64,000 bases of DNA from Rheinheimera pacifica (GCF_900108485.1 NZ_FNXF01000002.1:186001-250000), one strand, 5' to 3'. Shown: positions 1 to 9,350, numbered from the stretch's first letter. Numbers and translations are program-made. The notes: generated by a model not told the origin, from the sequence alone.

Positions 1-1129
1 GAATAACTTCAAGTACCTGATTAATAGATGATACTTTCTCGGCCAGGGTGTTAATAACAGTAGTGCTCTGGCGCACATCGGCATTCATTTTTTCAATAAC
101 GCTGCGGGTTTGTACCACTTTTTGTGTGCCGTCTTTAGCCAGATTAGCTGATAGTGCGGAGGCTTCAGAAGTTTTCAGAGCAGTGCCTGCCACTTCATCT
201 ACTGCTGAGCTCATCTCAGTAATAGCGGTAGCGGCTTGTTGTACTTCATCATTTTGTAGTTGCAGTGCTTTGGCTGATTCATCAGTAACGACATTCAGTT
301 CCTCAGCAGCTGAAGCCAGCTGATTAGAAGAGCTGGCAATGTGACCAATCGCATCTCGCAGTTTTTCCTGCATTTGCATGAGCGCGGTTGCCAGTTGGGT
401 AAGCTCGTCACTACCCTCTACCGTAACCTGTTGGGTTAGATCGCCATCAGCAATATACTGTGCTGATACTACAGCCCGTGAAAGAGGCTGATTAATACTG
501 CGGGAAATTAGCATAGCAATAGCCAACGCAATCATAATTGCAATAACAATTAACACTATAACCGTCATCTGTGCCGAGCCATAAGTAGCTATAGATTCCA
601 GCCGTGCATTAGCGGCTGCTTTGTGATTAAGCTCTGACAGCTGGTTTAAAATGCTGGTCAGTTGATCAGCCAACGGGTTCATTTTGTCCAGCATATCTGT
701 AGCCGCACCAACTTCTTCCTGCTTCAGCAGCGCCAGAGCCTGTTGTTGTAACGCGAAATATTGCGTTTTAACGCCGCTAAATGCCTCATACAACTTGCGC
801 TCTTCGGGCATATAAACCGTTGCAGCGTAAGCTTGCTCTGACTTTTCAACTCCTTGCCTCAGCACTTCGAGTCTGTCAAACGTAGCACTCTCCTGCCTGA
901 TATCAATCGCCAGCAGTAGCCGCAATGTCAGCGCCTGGCTTCGGGCAATATCAGCATCAACATCGCCTAAGTAACTGACCGAAGGCAATAAATTTGTTTC
1001 TACCAAATTAGCCTGCTCACGCACTTTAGATAAGCTGTGTAAGCTAAACACACCTGTAATAGCCAATAGCAGTGCCAGTGTACCGAAAGCAGCTAACAGC
1101 CGCTTTTGAATCGAAATCGTTCTTAACAT
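1..1129 (-). CDS. Methyl-accepting chemotaxis protein, 3' end cut by window edge
   Basis: Inner-membrane chemoreceptor that senses periplasmic ligands and signals through CheA/CheW. About 376 residues are visible, starting at the ATG whose complement lies at 1127-1129. A first membrane segment occupies about residues 10-30. It is followed by a helical periplasmic region rich in Gln, Leu and Glu (four-helix-bundle type), a second hydrophobic segment around residues 190-215 and a HAMP-like region (ISRSINQPLSRAV). The start of the cytoplasmic coiled-coil signalling domain comes next (SSNQLASAAEELN, AITEMSSAVDEVA). The conserved hairpin tip and C-terminus lie beyond position 1. It is monocistronic as far as can be seen and not linked to the che cluster at 19-28 kb. 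The ligand is unknown. Confidence 0.9.
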   Translation of the reverse strand, partial: MLRTISIQKRLLAAFGTLALLLAITGVFSLHSLSKVREQANLVETNLLPSVSYLGDVDADIARSQALTLRLLLAIDIRQESATFDRLEVLRQGVEKSEQAYAATVYMPEERKLYEAFSGVKTQYFALQQQALALLKQEEVGAATDMLDKMNPLADQLTSILNQLSELNHKAAANARLESIATYGSAQMTVIVLIVIAIMIALAIAMLISRSINQPLSRAVVSAQYIADGDLTQQVTVEGSDELTQLATALMQMQEKLRDAIGHIASSSNQLASAAEELNVVTDESAKALQLQNDEVQQAATAITEMSSAVDEVAGTALKTSEASALSANLAKDGTQKVVQTRSVIEKMNADVRQSTTVINTLAEKVSSINQVLEVI

Positions 1130-1286
1130 CGGTTACCTCGTTCCCAAATAATGATTCACTGCCAATTAGGGTTTATAAGCCATCTACTCTTACCCAGCAT
1201 ACTTTTTTGCACTATTTTTTGCATTCCTAATAGCCTTAATACTGCACATAGTAGCATATCAATAACAACAGCATAAAACGCATCAT

Positions 1287-1313
1287 AAAAAAAGGCCGCA
1301 GGTGCGGCCTTTT
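1287..1313 (-). terminator. Intrinsic terminator of pckA
   Basis: Read on the minus strand, an AAAAGGCCGCA / TGCGGCCTTTT stem with a two-base loop is followed by a run of seven T. It begins about 18 bases after the pckA stop codon and fits a Rho-independent terminator. The A/T symmetry could let it also act on plus-strand transcripts. Confidence 0.85.
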
Positions 1314-1330
1314 AAACAATAACCTTAAAA

Positions 1331-2932
1331 TTAAAGCAGCGGGCCTGCGGCCACTAATGCTTTACCTTCTTCGTTATCGGTAAATTTAATAAAGTTATCA
1401 ATAAAACGTGTGGCTAAGTCTTTGGCTTTTAGCTGCCATTCTGCCGCATTAGCGTAAGTGTTCCGCGGATCGAGAATAGATACATCATCCACCCCGTGCA
1501 GTGCGGTTGGCATTGCCAGATTAAAATACGGTAGTTGCACAAATTCCGCATTTTCAATGCTGCCATCTAAAATGGCATCAATAATGGCGCGGGTGGCTTT
1601 AATGGAAATACGCTTACCGCTGCCATTCCAACCGGTATTCACCAAATAAGCTTCTGCGCCCGATGCCGCCATACGCTTGCCTAATACTTCGGCATACTTG
1701 GTTGGGTGCAAGCTTAAAAACGCCGCACCAAAACAGCTGGAGAAGGTGGGTGTTGGCTCAGTAATACCTCGCTCAGTACCGGCCAGCTTGGCAGTAAAGC
1801 CAGACAGGAAGTGGTACTTGGCCTGATCTTTAGTTAACTTAGATACCGGTGGTAATACACCAAAGGCATCAGCAGTTAAAAAAATCACTTTTTTCGCGTG
1901 GCCCGCTTTAGACACCGGTGTAACGATATTATCGATATGATAAATCGGGTAAGACACGCGGGTATTTTCGGTTTTAGAGCCATCGTTAAAGTCAATTTCA
2001 CCGTCAGTTAATACCGTTACGTTTTCCAGCAGCGCATCGCGGCGAATAGCGTTGTAGATATCCGGTTCGTTTTCTTTCGACAGGTTAATGGTTTTAGCAT
2101 AACAACCACCTTCAAAATTAAATACGCCATCGTCGTCCCAGCCGTGCTCGTCGTCGCCAATCAGCTGGCGCTTAGGATCGGTAGACAGGGTAGTTTTACC
2201 GGTGCCGGATAAACCAAAAAATACCGCAACATCGCCGTCTTTGCCCACGTTAGCTGAGCAGTGCATGGAGGCAATACCCTGCAGCGGTAAAAAGTAGTTC
2301 ATCATGGAGAACATACCTTTTTTCATTTCGCCGCCGTACCAGGTACCACCAATCAGCTGAATGCGCTCAGTCAGGTTAAAGGCGACAAAATTTTCTGAGT
2401 TCAGGCCCTGTTGCTGCCAGTTAGGGTTAGTGCACTTAGCACCGTTCATCACAATGAAATCTGGCTTGTAAGTTTTCAGCTCGGCATCCGTTGGGCGGAT
2501 AAACATGTTTTTAACGAAATGCGCCTGCCAGGCCACTTCGGTAATAAAACGCACCGCTAAGCGGGTGTCGCTGTTGGCGCCACAGAAAGTATCTACGACA
2601 AACAACCGCTTACCCGAAAGCTGTGTTGTTACCAGCATTTTCAGATCAGCCCATACTGCAGGTGTAATGGCTTTGTTGTCGTTTTTACCTTGATCAGACC
2701 ACCACACAGTGTCGCGCGTAGTGTCGTCGCGTACTATGTATTTGTCTTTTGGCGAGCGGCCAGTAAAGATACCGGTATCGACTGAAACCGCGCCCAGTTT
2801 GGTCAGTTTGCCTTGTTCATAGCCTTGTAAATCACTGCGGGTTTCTTCCGCAAATAGCTGATCATACGAAGGGTTATAAACGATTTCCGTGACATCTGTG
2901 ATGCCGTATTGGCCCAGATCCAGATCGGACAT
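1331..2932 (-). CDS. pckA: Phosphoenolpyruvate carboxykinase (ATP)
   Basis: Cytosolic gluconeogenic enzyme converting oxaloacetate and ATP to phosphoenolpyruvate, CO2 and ADP. The 533-residue protein is collinear with E. coli Pck (540 aa). Clear motifs are the P-loop [12 protein letters not shown] around residue 240, the upstream [15 protein letters not shown] segment, [10 protein letters not shown] near the N-terminus, and the adenine/metal region [19 protein letters not shown]. The frame is open further upstream to 3004, but the ATG at 2930-2932 is preceded by TAGGAG at a proper 8-base distance, and the extra 24 residues have no family counterpart, so I place the start here. It is monocistronic with its own terminator. 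Confidence 0.97.
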   Translation of the reverse strand: MSDLDLGQYGITDVTEIVYNPSYDQLFAEETRSDLQGYEQGKLTKLGAVSVDTGIFTGRSPKDKYIVRDDTTRDTVWWSDQGKNDNKAITPAVWADLKMLVTTQLSGKRLFVVDTFCGANSDTRLAVRFITEVAWQAHFVKNMFIRPTDAELKTYKPDFIVMNGAKCTNPNWQQQGLNSENFVAFNLTERIQLIGGTWYGGEMKKGMFSMMNYFLPLQGIASMHCSANVGKDGDVAVFFGLSGTGKTTLSTDPKRQLIGDDEHGWDDDGVFNFEGGCYAKTINLSKENEPDIYNAIRRDALLENVTVLTDGEIDFNDGSKTENTRVSYPIYHIDNIVTPVSKAGHAKKVIFLTADAFGVLPPVSKLTKDQAKYHFLSGFTAKLAGTERGITEPTPTFSSCFGAAFLSLHPTKYAEVLGKRMAASGAEAYLVNTGWNGSGKRISIKATRAIIDAILDGSIENAEFVQLPYFNLAMPTALHGVDDVSILDPRNTYANAAEWQLKAKDLATRFIDNFIKFTDNEEGKALVAAGPLL

Positions 2933-3165
2933 GATGTAACTCCTAAGGGTACTGTAGGTAAGGGTGCAGTCTCTGGCGGACTTAATTTTCGGTATTTTTG
3001 TCACAATATGCTGTTTTTCTGTGCAAAAACCCGGCTACATAATAGCGTTTTGCCAGAATAAAAGATAGCCGGAAAATGCGCTGATTTGGCTAAAAGCCTT
3101 ACCAGATATGGAGTTGCCAAACTACCAGCGGTAAGATAATAGTAAGGAAAAACACTTCGTAACCC

Positions 3166-3185
3166 ATACTGAAAGCTTTCAGTAT
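3166..3185. repeat. 20-bp perfect palindrome after cysQ
   Basis: ATACTGAAAGCTTTCAGTAT is identical to its reverse complement. It touches the last base of the cysQ stop codon and lies in the 250-base gap before pckA. There is no T-run on either side, so it does not look like an ordinary terminator; a protein-binding site or a Rho-type 3' hairpin are possible. The rest of the gap (2933-3165) shows no gene. Confidence 0.5.
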
Positions 3186-4015
3186 CAAGCGGTAAGGCTA
3201 CGTTCGGTAGGTCGGGATTTAATTAATTTGGGCCACGGAATGCTCGCTTGCCCCATTACCATAAAGTCAGGGTTTGCCAGTGTATCGCGCTGGTTGTAGC
3301 TTAGCGGGGTAAATTCGCTGTCGAGAATTTTACCGCCAGCTTCTTCAACAATAACATGTACTGCGCCGGTGTCCCACTCGCCGGTAGGGCCAAGGCGCAT
3401 GTAACAATCGGCTTTGCCTTCTGCGACCAGGCAGCTTTTTAGCGAACAACTGCCAAGGGCAATATATTCCACATCGTGCTGGCTTTGCAGTAAATCGACA
3501 ATAGGCTGCAGCGGCTGGCGCCGGCTAACAGCAATTTTCAGTGTTTGCCCGGCCTGGTGCTGGTTAACCCGCATACGGTTAATCAGGTTACGCCGCTGTT
3601 TAAAAGCGCCATTACCTCGGCAGGCGTAGTACATAACCTCTTCTTTAGGCCAGTAAATCACCCCAAGCGCGGGCCAGCCATGTTCCACCAGCGCAATGCT
3701 GACAGCAAAATCACCGCTTTTGGCAACAAATTCCTGGGTACCATCCATAGGATCGATCAGCCAGTAACGTGGCCAGTGCTGGCGCTGAGCCAGCGGAATA
3801 AGATGAGATTCTTCTGAAATAATCGGGATATCGGGTGTCAGCTCAGACAAACGGTTAATAATAATACGGTTGGCGGCCAGATCGGCCGAGGTTACCGGGC
3901 TTAAATCGGCTTTTTGCTGCTGCTGAAAATCACCGCTTTGGTATAGCTGCCATAGCTCCGCGCCGGCCTCTCTGGCCGCAGATTTAACAGGGTCAAGCAG
4001 TCTGCTTAAAAACAT
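3185..4015 (-). CDS. cysQ: 3'(2'),5'-bisphosphate nucleotidase CysQ, copy 1
   Basis: Inositol-monophosphatase-family enzyme that hydrolyses 3'-phosphoadenosine 5'-phosphate (PAP) to AMP, removing a by-product of sulfate assimilation. The 276 residues contain the metal-binding Glu pair in SEES (about 67-70), DPMDGT at 88-93 and GEWDTGA at 212-218, the three signature sites of the family. The start overlaps the end of nudE by 23 bases, so the two are translationally coupled, an arrangement I recall from related gammaproteobacteria. A second cysQ paralogue (253 aa) lies at 55797-56558 with the cys genes; the two proteins share motifs but are clearly diverged. Confidence 0.92.
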   Translation of the reverse strand: MFLSRLLDPVKSAAREAGAELWQLYQSGDFQQQQKADLSPVTSADLAANRIIINRLSELTPDIPIISEESHLIPLAQRQHWPRYWLIDPMDGTQEFVAKSGDFAVSIALVEHGWPALGVIYWPKEEVMYYACRGNGAFKQRRNLINRMRVNQHQAGQTLKIAVSRRQPLQPIVDLLQSQHDVEYIALGSCSLKSCLVAEGKADCYMRLGPTGEWDTGAVHVIVEEAGGKILDSEFTPLSYNQRDTLANPDFMVMGQASIPWPKLIKSRPTERSLTA

Positions 4016-4592
4016 CCGGGTTCGCTTCCAAATATTGCTGCGCTAATAACAGAGCGGCGACACTTCTGGCTTCAGTAAAATCGGCCTGCTGTAACAGAGC
4101 TTCGCTGTTTTTTCGTGCCCAAGGCACCAGTTCAAGTGGCTCGGGTTCATCACCTTCAAGGCTTTCTGCATATAAATCAAAGGCCAGAACTATATGCATT
4201 GTAGCATTAAAATAGCCCGGGGCTAAGGCCAGCGACTTCAGCTGGACAAAACGTTGCGCGCCAAAACCAATTTCTTCTTTTAGCTCACGGTTCGCGGCAG
4301 TAATCACATCTTCGCCCGGATCAATTAAGCCTTTAGGAAAACCCAGCTGGTAATCATGGGTGCCGGCGCAATACTCACGGATCAGATAAAAATGTTCCGC
4401 ATCAGGGCAGGCAATAATCATTACCGCGCCCCGGCCACTACCACGCATGCGCTCGTAGGTGCGCTGCTCACCATTGCTGAACATCAGTTCCAGTTGTTCA
4501 ATTTTAAATAAGCGGCTTTGTGCAACGATATCTGTACTTAAAATTTCAGGCTTTTGTTTGCTGCTGTGTTTGTCATCCTGCCGCTGCGCCAT
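3993..4592 (-). CDS. nudE: ADP compounds hydrolase NudE (Nudix)
   Basis: Nudix hydrolase expected to cleave ADP-ribose, Ap3A and NADH-like substrates. The 199-residue protein carries a complete Nudix box: Gly88, Glu94, then RELKEEIGF ending at residue 110 (GX5EX7REX2EEXG spacing). The SLEGDEPEPL segment seen in E. coli NudE is also present. The frame opens at 4616, but the ATG at 4590-4592 has GAGGTG upstream and gives a family-like N-terminus. It is followed with overlap by cysQ and is divergent from yrfG 60 bases away. Confidence 0.93.
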   Translation of the reverse strand: MAQRQDDKHSSKQKPEILSTDIVAQSRLFKIEQLELMFSNGEQRTYERMRGSGRGAVMIIACPDAEHFYLIREYCAGTHDYQLGFPKGLIDPGEDVITAANRELKEEIGFGAQRFVQLKSLALAPGYFNATMHIVLAFDLYAESLEGDEPEPLELVPWARKNSEALLQQADFTEARSVAALLLAQQYLEANPDVFKQTA

Positions 4593-4651
4593 GCTGCCAC
4601 CTCTGGTACAATCCAATGCTGCTACTATAAAACGATTAACAGGAAAAACCT

Positions 4652-5323
4652 ATGCTGAACTGGGCTGAAATTGATACCGTGTTGTTGGATATGGACGGTA
4701 CTTTGCTGGATCTGCACTTTGATAATTATTTCTGGCTACAGCATTTGCCAAAACGCTGGGCCGAGATTAGTGGCATTAGCGTTACGGAGGCAGAAACACA
4801 ATTAAAAGCCGAGTACGCCGAGCTTACCGGTAAACTGGAATGGTATTGTCTGGATTACTGGGGTAAACGCCTGCAACTGCCGATCAACGAGCTAAAGCGC
4901 GAAGTGATGCATAAAATTGCCATGCGTGCCGATGTGCCGGCGTTTCTTACTGCGTTAAAACAAAGTGGCCGCCAGATAGCCCTGGTAACCAATGCTCATC
5001 CGGATAGTTTATCGCTTAAAATTGAGCGCACTGAGCTGGCCAGTTATATTGATACGCTGATCTCTACCCACGAATTTGGTGTCACCAAAGAAAACTGGGC
5101 CTTGTGGCAAAAGCTGCAGCAACGGCTCGGATTTAACCCGCAGCGTACCTTATTCGTTGATGACAGCCTGCCAATTTTAACTGCCGCGCAGAATTTTGGT
5201 ATTAAGCATTTACTGGCCGTAGCCAACCCGGACAGCCAGCAATTAAGCCGGCAAATTACCGAGTTTCCGGCCATTACCGACTACACCGTGCTGCTGGATG
5301 ATATTCGCAACTATCGCAGCTAA
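4652..5323 (+). CDS. yrfG: GMP/IMP nucleotidase YrfG (HAD family)
   Basis: Haloacid-dehalogenase-type 5'-nucleotidase acting on purine monophosphates. The 223 residues show motif I DMDGT (D13 nucleophile, D15 acid/base), motif II Thr in LVTNAHP, motif III Lys in VTKENW and motif IV FVDDS. The N-terminal LDLHFDNYFWLQHLP and WYCLDYW segments match YrfG rather than other HAD families. It is divergent from nudE and convergent with gspN. The yrfG-nudE pairing is conserved in gammaproteobacteria. Confidence 0.93.
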   Translation: MLNWAEIDTVLLDMDGTLLDLHFDNYFWLQHLPKRWAEISGISVTEAETQLKAEYAELTGKLEWYCLDYWGKRLQLPINELKREVMHKIAMRADVPAFLTALKQSGRQIALVTNAHPDSLSLKIERTELASYIDTLISTHEFGVTKENWALWQKLQQRLGFNPQRTLFVDDSLPILTAAQNFGIKHLLAVANPDSQQLSRQITEFPAITDYTVLLDDIRNYRS

Positions 5324-5343
5324 GCCGATAAAGTCACGGCTTA
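5321..5343. terminator. Hairpin spanning the stop codons of yrfG and gspN
   Basis: TAAGCCG and CGGCTTA form a 7-bp stem with a 9-base loop. The yrfG stop codon is the first three bases of one arm and the gspN stop codon (complement) the last three of the other. There is no T-run on either strand, so activity as a bidirectional terminator is uncertain. Confidence 0.4.
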
Positions 5344-6084
5344 AAAGCTGATACGGTACCGCCCCTGTGCATCGGGTTTACCGAGGAATTGCATCGCCTG
5401 ATGCACTTCCCCGGGCATATCGGCCTCGGGTTTTAGCGTACCGTTTACCAGTAACTGCTCAGCATTAACCACGGCTTTAATATCCAGCCCCAGCCGGTTA
5501 GCGCCATCTGTCGTCAGCACTATAGTGCCATCAGCACAGCTTAAATCACCAAACAGGCTTTGCAGCTCAAGCCAGGTACCGGTCGGTGTTTGTAGGCGGG
5601 CATCCTGCCAACTGGCATGGCCGGTTAAGGCCTTACACCAGGGTTGGCCCTGGCTAAACCCTGCCACATCCAGCACCAGCTCGCCGCTGGCATCTACCGG
5701 CAATGGCAAGGGTAACATGGGTACCAATTGCGCTACCGGCAGCTTTAACAGACTGTTTTGCAAAGCGCCTCCGCCAAAGCCATAACTGGCGGTGGCTTTT
5801 ACATAAGGCTGAGCCGGGTTTTGTGCGCTGCCACTTTGCAGCTCAAACTGTAATTTGCCGGTAAATAACCGCCAGGGGCTTAAAGACCATTGCAGGCTGT
5901 CAAACTGCAGCTGCTGATAACGCAAACCGGCTATTTCGCCCTGCCATAAAGTACCCGACACGGTACCTAACTGCAGCTGGGCTGGCAGCGGTGCTAATTT
6001 TAACCACCAGCTGGCTGGCGTTAACAGCAAGGTAAACACTAAATAGCAGGTTACACCAATAACAATAAGTTTGGTTTTTGACAT
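5341..6084 (-). CDS. gspN: Type II secretion system protein N
   Basis: Last gene of the type II secretion operon. The 247-residue protein has one N-terminal membrane anchor (about residues 5-23, LIVIGVTCYLVFTLLLTP) and a periplasmic beta-rich domain with the GspN-typical WQGEIAGLRYQQLQFDSLQWSLSPWRL type of segment. GspN is an accessory inner-membrane component whose exact role is not settled and which some species lack. It starts 8 bases after the gspM stop. Its end is convergent with yrfG. Confidence 0.9.
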   Translation of the reverse strand: MSKTKLIVIGVTCYLVFTLLLTPASWWLKLAPLPAQLQLGTVSGTLWQGEIAGLRYQQLQFDSLQWSLSPWRLFTGKLQFELQSGSAQNPAQPYVKATASYGFGGGALQNSLLKLPVAQLVPMLPLPLPVDASGELVLDVAGFSQGQPWCKALTGHASWQDARLQTPTGTWLELQSLFGDLSCADGTIVLTTDGANRLGLDIKAVVNAEQLLVNGTLKPEADMPGEVHQAMQFLGKPDAQGRYRISF

Positions 6085-6092
6085 AGCTTTAT

Positions 6093-6563
6093 TTACTCCA
6101 CTACCATACGCCGCACCCGCACTATGCCGGGTGTTTCAGCAGTGGCTACGTCTAAATTTACCAGTTTCACACCATGCTGATACTGCAGCGCATGCAGCCA
6201 GCTTAACAGTTTGTCGAAACTGACATCTTCCAGCACCAGTGTTAGCTGCTCGTTTTGCGGCTGCATCCGGCTGACGCTGATACCGCTGCTGCGTGCACTG
6301 TTACTGATAATTTGTGCCAGGCTGCCGCCGCTACGTGCAGTAGTAACCGAGGCAGCCTTTAACTGCGGCAGTAATTGCTGTAACTGGCTAAGCTGACGTT
6401 GGGCGCTTTGCACTTTTTGTTGCTGTACATCACGGGCCTGATGCAGCGGTTGCCATAGCATCCAGTAAAATAAACCCAATACCACTACTACTGCTGCACC
6501 GGCAACCAGCCGCTGTTCGCGTTGCTGTAACCCTGTCCACCAGGTTAAAAACTGCTGCTTCAT
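6093..6563 (-). CDS. gspM: Type II secretion system protein M
   Basis: Inner-membrane platform protein that pairs with GspL. In 156 residues it has a short cytoplasmic start (MKQQFLTWWTGLQQREQRL), one transmembrane helix around 20-40 (VAGAAVVVVLGLFYWMLW), a Gln-rich coiled coil (about 45-75) and a periplasmic ferredoxin-like domain ending in VRVRRMVVE. It overlaps gspL by 4 bases (ATGA). Length and layout match GspM. Confidence 0.92.
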   Translation of the reverse strand: MKQQFLTWWTGLQQREQRLVAGAAVVVVLGLFYWMLWQPLHQARDVQQQKVQSAQRQLSQLQQLLPQLKAASVTTARSGGSLAQIISNSARSSGISVSRMQPQNEQLTLVLEDVSFDKLLSWLHALQYQHGVKLVNLDVATAETPGIVRVRRMVVE

Positions 6564-7747
6564 ACTTTGCCCCGCATCGCGACACTGCCTTGTACCTTGC
6601 CGCCGTCATTACTCAGCGCGCCCTGTTCAACAATAAAACCGGCCTGTTCCAGTGCTGTTTTTAAGCGCTCAAAACTCTGAAAACCCTCGCCTTTGGCCTG
6701 AAAGCGCAGCTCGGCGCGTTTGCCGTCAAAACGCAGGTTTTCCAGGCTGATATCCGGCACTTTTGCCAGTTGTTGCTGCAGGCTGTCCAGCAATGCCAGA
6801 AAGCTTTGTTCATTATTGCCACCGACAGCGGCAAGCTTTTGCTGCAATTGCAGGTTAAGGTTAACCACCCGCTCATTGGGAAAGGCCTGCTGGTATACGC
6901 TAAGGCTTTGTTGTTGCAGCGCAGCACTTTGCCGCCCTAATTGCCAGTTAGTTAAACCCAGTTGCAGTACATAAAGTGTTAAACAGGCACCGGCCAGAAT
7001 GGCGCTGCTGCGCCACAGCTGTAAGTGCCGGTTAACCTGACGCTTGGGTTTATATTCACCCTGCAGCAGCGTAAAGCTATTCTGGCTTAGCTGGCTGGCC
7101 AGCAACGCCAAGGGTAATTCCGGCTCTGCCAGTTGATGTGGTTGCATCAGCTCTGCTGGCCAGGGGCTGTAACTGGTTAGCATCGGCAAAGCCGCCAGTT
7201 GCAAGTAATCTGCCCACCAGGGCGCATCAATGGCCGCAACCTGCCAGCTGCTTTGTTTTAGCAACCACTGCTCATGTAACTGAATGCAGGCAGGTAACTG
7301 CTGCTCTGGCAGTAACAAAGCATCGGGCACCATACGGCTGACAGTAAAACCGGCACCTTGCAACGCATCCAGCCATTGCTGCATCCGCTCATGCTGACAC
7401 ACGGCCACTTGCTGGCTGTACTGGCCGTCGTGGTGCGTTACATCACCCAGTGCCAGAAACAGCTGCTCAATATCTTCGGCCTGATCTTCTTCGAGCATAT
7501 AAGGTAATGCCTGCAGCAGTTGCCGGTTAGGCTTGCCCGGCAGGGTTACCTGCTTTAGCACCACATCGGATGCCGGTACCAGTGCCACCACCGGCCGGTT
7601 ACCCAGCCGTACTGCCAGTTCCGGCAATTGTTCAGTGCCGGTAAGTTCGCCGCTGGCGATCACTTCCTGGCTATGGCTGGCCCACACCAGCCAACTGATG
7701 CTTTGTTCTGCCCGGCTACCTAGCCGGATCACCAACTGTTCACTCAC
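6560..7747 (-). CDS. gspL: Type II secretion system protein L
   Basis: Bitopic inner-membrane protein linking the GspE ATPase to the periplasmic part of the machine. The 395 residues divide into an actin-like cytoplasmic domain (about 1-235, with the VVALVPASDVVLKQVTLPGK segment typical of GspL), a single membrane helix near 250 (SSAILAGACLTLYVLQLGL) and a periplasmic ferredoxin-like domain. The coupling is ATGA at both ends (gspK upstream, gspM downstream). Confidence 0.93.
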   Translation of the reverse strand: MSEQLVIRLGSRAEQSISWLVWASHSQEVIASGELTGTEQLPELAVRLGNRPVVALVPASDVVLKQVTLPGKPNRQLLQALPYMLEEDQAEDIEQLFLALGDVTHHDGQYSQQVAVCQHERMQQWLDALQGAGFTVSRMVPDALLLPEQQLPACIQLHEQWLLKQSSWQVAAIDAPWWADYLQLAALPMLTSYSPWPAELMQPHQLAEPELPLALLASQLSQNSFTLLQGEYKPKRQVNRHLQLWRSSAILAGACLTLYVLQLGLTNWQLGRQSAALQQQSLSVYQQAFPNERVVNLNLQLQQKLAAVGGNNEQSFLALLDSLQQQLAKVPDISLENLRFDGKRAELRFQAKGEGFQSFERLKTALEQAGFIVEQGALSNDGGKVQGSVAMRGKV

Positions 7748-8730
7748 CCCTGGCCTCCAAATCGCCGGGCCAATACTTTGACCTGATTATTATCATTTAT
7801 TTTAAGTACCGACGTTAATACAAAGCCACTTTCCAGATAGGCCGCTGTCGCTGTTAGCTGAAAACTATCTGACTTAAGCGACAGCATACTTTTCGCATCT
7901 TCCGGCACGGTAATAGCGCTAAGCTCAGCGGTGGCAAACAGCTCTTCTAATGTAGCAAAACCCTCTTCCGGCCGGTTAGCGATAATATCCAGTGCTGCCT
8001 GCTCTGTCAGTTCAGGAATAAGCGCCGCCAGCAACACTGCTGTATTCTCAGTCAGCGTATTAATATTCAGTAGTAAACGGTTATCCTCCGGCACCACACA
8101 AACAAAAGGCGCCAGTAACTGGTAATCTGCCGGTGTGATATCCAGTATTACCCGCAGCTCTGACACACTGGCCATCAGGCTGTTAGCGGCGTAATACGGA
8201 AACCGCAGCGCGGCATAGTCATCATCTTCGGCGCTACCGGCAGTGCTTAGCAGGCTGTCTTCATCCAGCCAGTCGCCCAGGCGCGCTGTCAGATATTCGG
8301 CCGGCATGGATAAATCTGCTGCTTTTAGCTCCAGTAAGCGCTGAAACGCTTTTTGTGCTGTGCTTTGCTCTACTCTGCCACCGCTTTGCGGCGTAACATT
8401 TTGCAGCGCATTTAAATTAAAACAGCTGCGTAAATCGATAATATCGCCCGCGATAGTGCCGTTTTCTACCGGAAAGGTCGCACCCGCCAACGCCCAGTTT
8501 TGTGCCAGGTTTACGGTTTCCTGCCCGGCCAGCTCGCGTGCCAGCAATACTCTGGCAAACTGCTCGGCGCTCATGGCATACCAAAATGCCTGCTGTTGTT
8601 GCTGCATATTCTGCTGGCGCTGCAGCTGCAGTTGTAAGCGGCCGGTCATATTTACTGCAATCACCACTACGATGGCAATAATCATTAATACCGCAACCAG
8701 TGCTACGCCGGCTTGCTTGTGCGGCCTCAT
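7744..8730 (-). CDS. gspK: Type II secretion system minor pseudopilin K
   Basis: Large minor pseudopilin thought to cap the pseudopilus tip with GspI and GspJ. The 328 residues begin with a prepilin-like leader (MRPHKQAG then VALVAVLM) and a hydrophobic helix. As usual for GspK, the +5 Glu of other pseudopilins is missing. The large globular insertion and two helix-hairpin-helix-like segments (RLGDWLDEDSLLSTAG, LEELFATAEL) fit the family. It overlaps gspJ and gspL by 4 bases each. Confidence 0.93.
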   Translation of the reverse strand: MRPHKQAGVALVAVLMIIAIVVVIAVNMTGRLQLQLQRQQNMQQQQQAFWYAMSAEQFARVLLARELAGQETVNLAQNWALAGATFPVENGTIAGDIIDLRSCFNLNALQNVTPQSGGRVEQSTAQKAFQRLLELKAADLSMPAEYLTARLGDWLDEDSLLSTAGSAEDDDYAALRFPYYAANSLMASVSELRVILDITPADYQLLAPFVCVVPEDNRLLLNINTLTENTAVLLAALIPELTEQAALDIIANRPEEGFATLEELFATAELSAITVPEDAKSMLSLKSDSFQLTATAAYLESGFVLTSVLKINDNNQVKVLARRFGGQG

Positions 8731-9350
8731 TCTATTGCCCCTGCGGCAACGGCAGCATCGGGCAGCATAAAAATACGCTCTAACCGGCCAAGGCTTTCAT
8801 CAACCAGCGTAATGCGCACTGCTGCCGGGAAATTCGCATCCTGCCAGCGCTCCAGCCATTCTTCACCCTGCAGGTAGTGCACTTCAAAACCGGATAAACC
8901 GCTTTGTAGCTGCTGGATTTTAGCCTCGGTGCCGGTTACGGCGTCCGGGTACAGCGTGAATAAGCGCTGCAAGGTACCTTCCTGTAGCCGGTAGGCAACA
9001 GTTTGAATTTCACTGCGTGGCAAAATCATGCCCGGGTTACGCCAGCCCTGCCGGGCAAAGCTGACACCATGATCTTCACTTTCCAATAAAAACTTCTCGC
9101 CAAACAAGCGGTATTTTTGCGCAGCTTCGCCATCAATACGTACATGCCGCACGCTAATTTGCATAAAATCCCGCTCCAGCATCAGCATAGTGCGCTGCAG
9201 CTGTACCAGGCGTTCGCTGGCTTGCTGCGATAACTCATCACTTTGCGTTACGCTGGTTAGCACCGCTACCGACGCCAGCCCCACCAAAGCAAAAATGGCC
9301 GCCGCCAGCAGCATTTCAATAAAGGTAAAACCGCCGTTTGCCTTAACCAC
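8727..9350 (-). CDS. gspJ: Type II secretion system minor pseudopilin J
   Basis: Minor pseudopilin of 207 residues. The leader MVKANGG is followed by the cleavage-site sequence FTFIEMLLAAAIFAL, with the conserved +5 Glu. The C-terminal part carries the GspJ-like SFARQGWRNPG and VAYRLQEGTLQRL segments. It is expected to form the tip complex with GspI and GspK after processing by the prepilin peptidase, whose gene is not in this window. It overlaps gspI by 8 bases. Confidence 0.93.
   Translation of the reverse strand: MVKANGGFTFIEMLLAAAIFALVGLASVAVLTSVTQSDELSQQASERLVQLQRTMLMLERDFMQISVRHVRIDGEAAQKYRLFGEKFLLESEDHGVSFARQGWRNPGMILPRSEIQTVAYRLQEGTLQRLFTLYPDAVTGTEAKIQQLQSGLSGFEVHYLQGEEWLERWQDANFPAAVRITLVDESLGRLERIFMLPDAAVAAGAIE

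Noticed and set aside
2933-3004. 24-residue N-terminal extension of pckA
   Set aside because: The internal ATG has a strong ribosome-binding site and gives the family's normal N-terminus.
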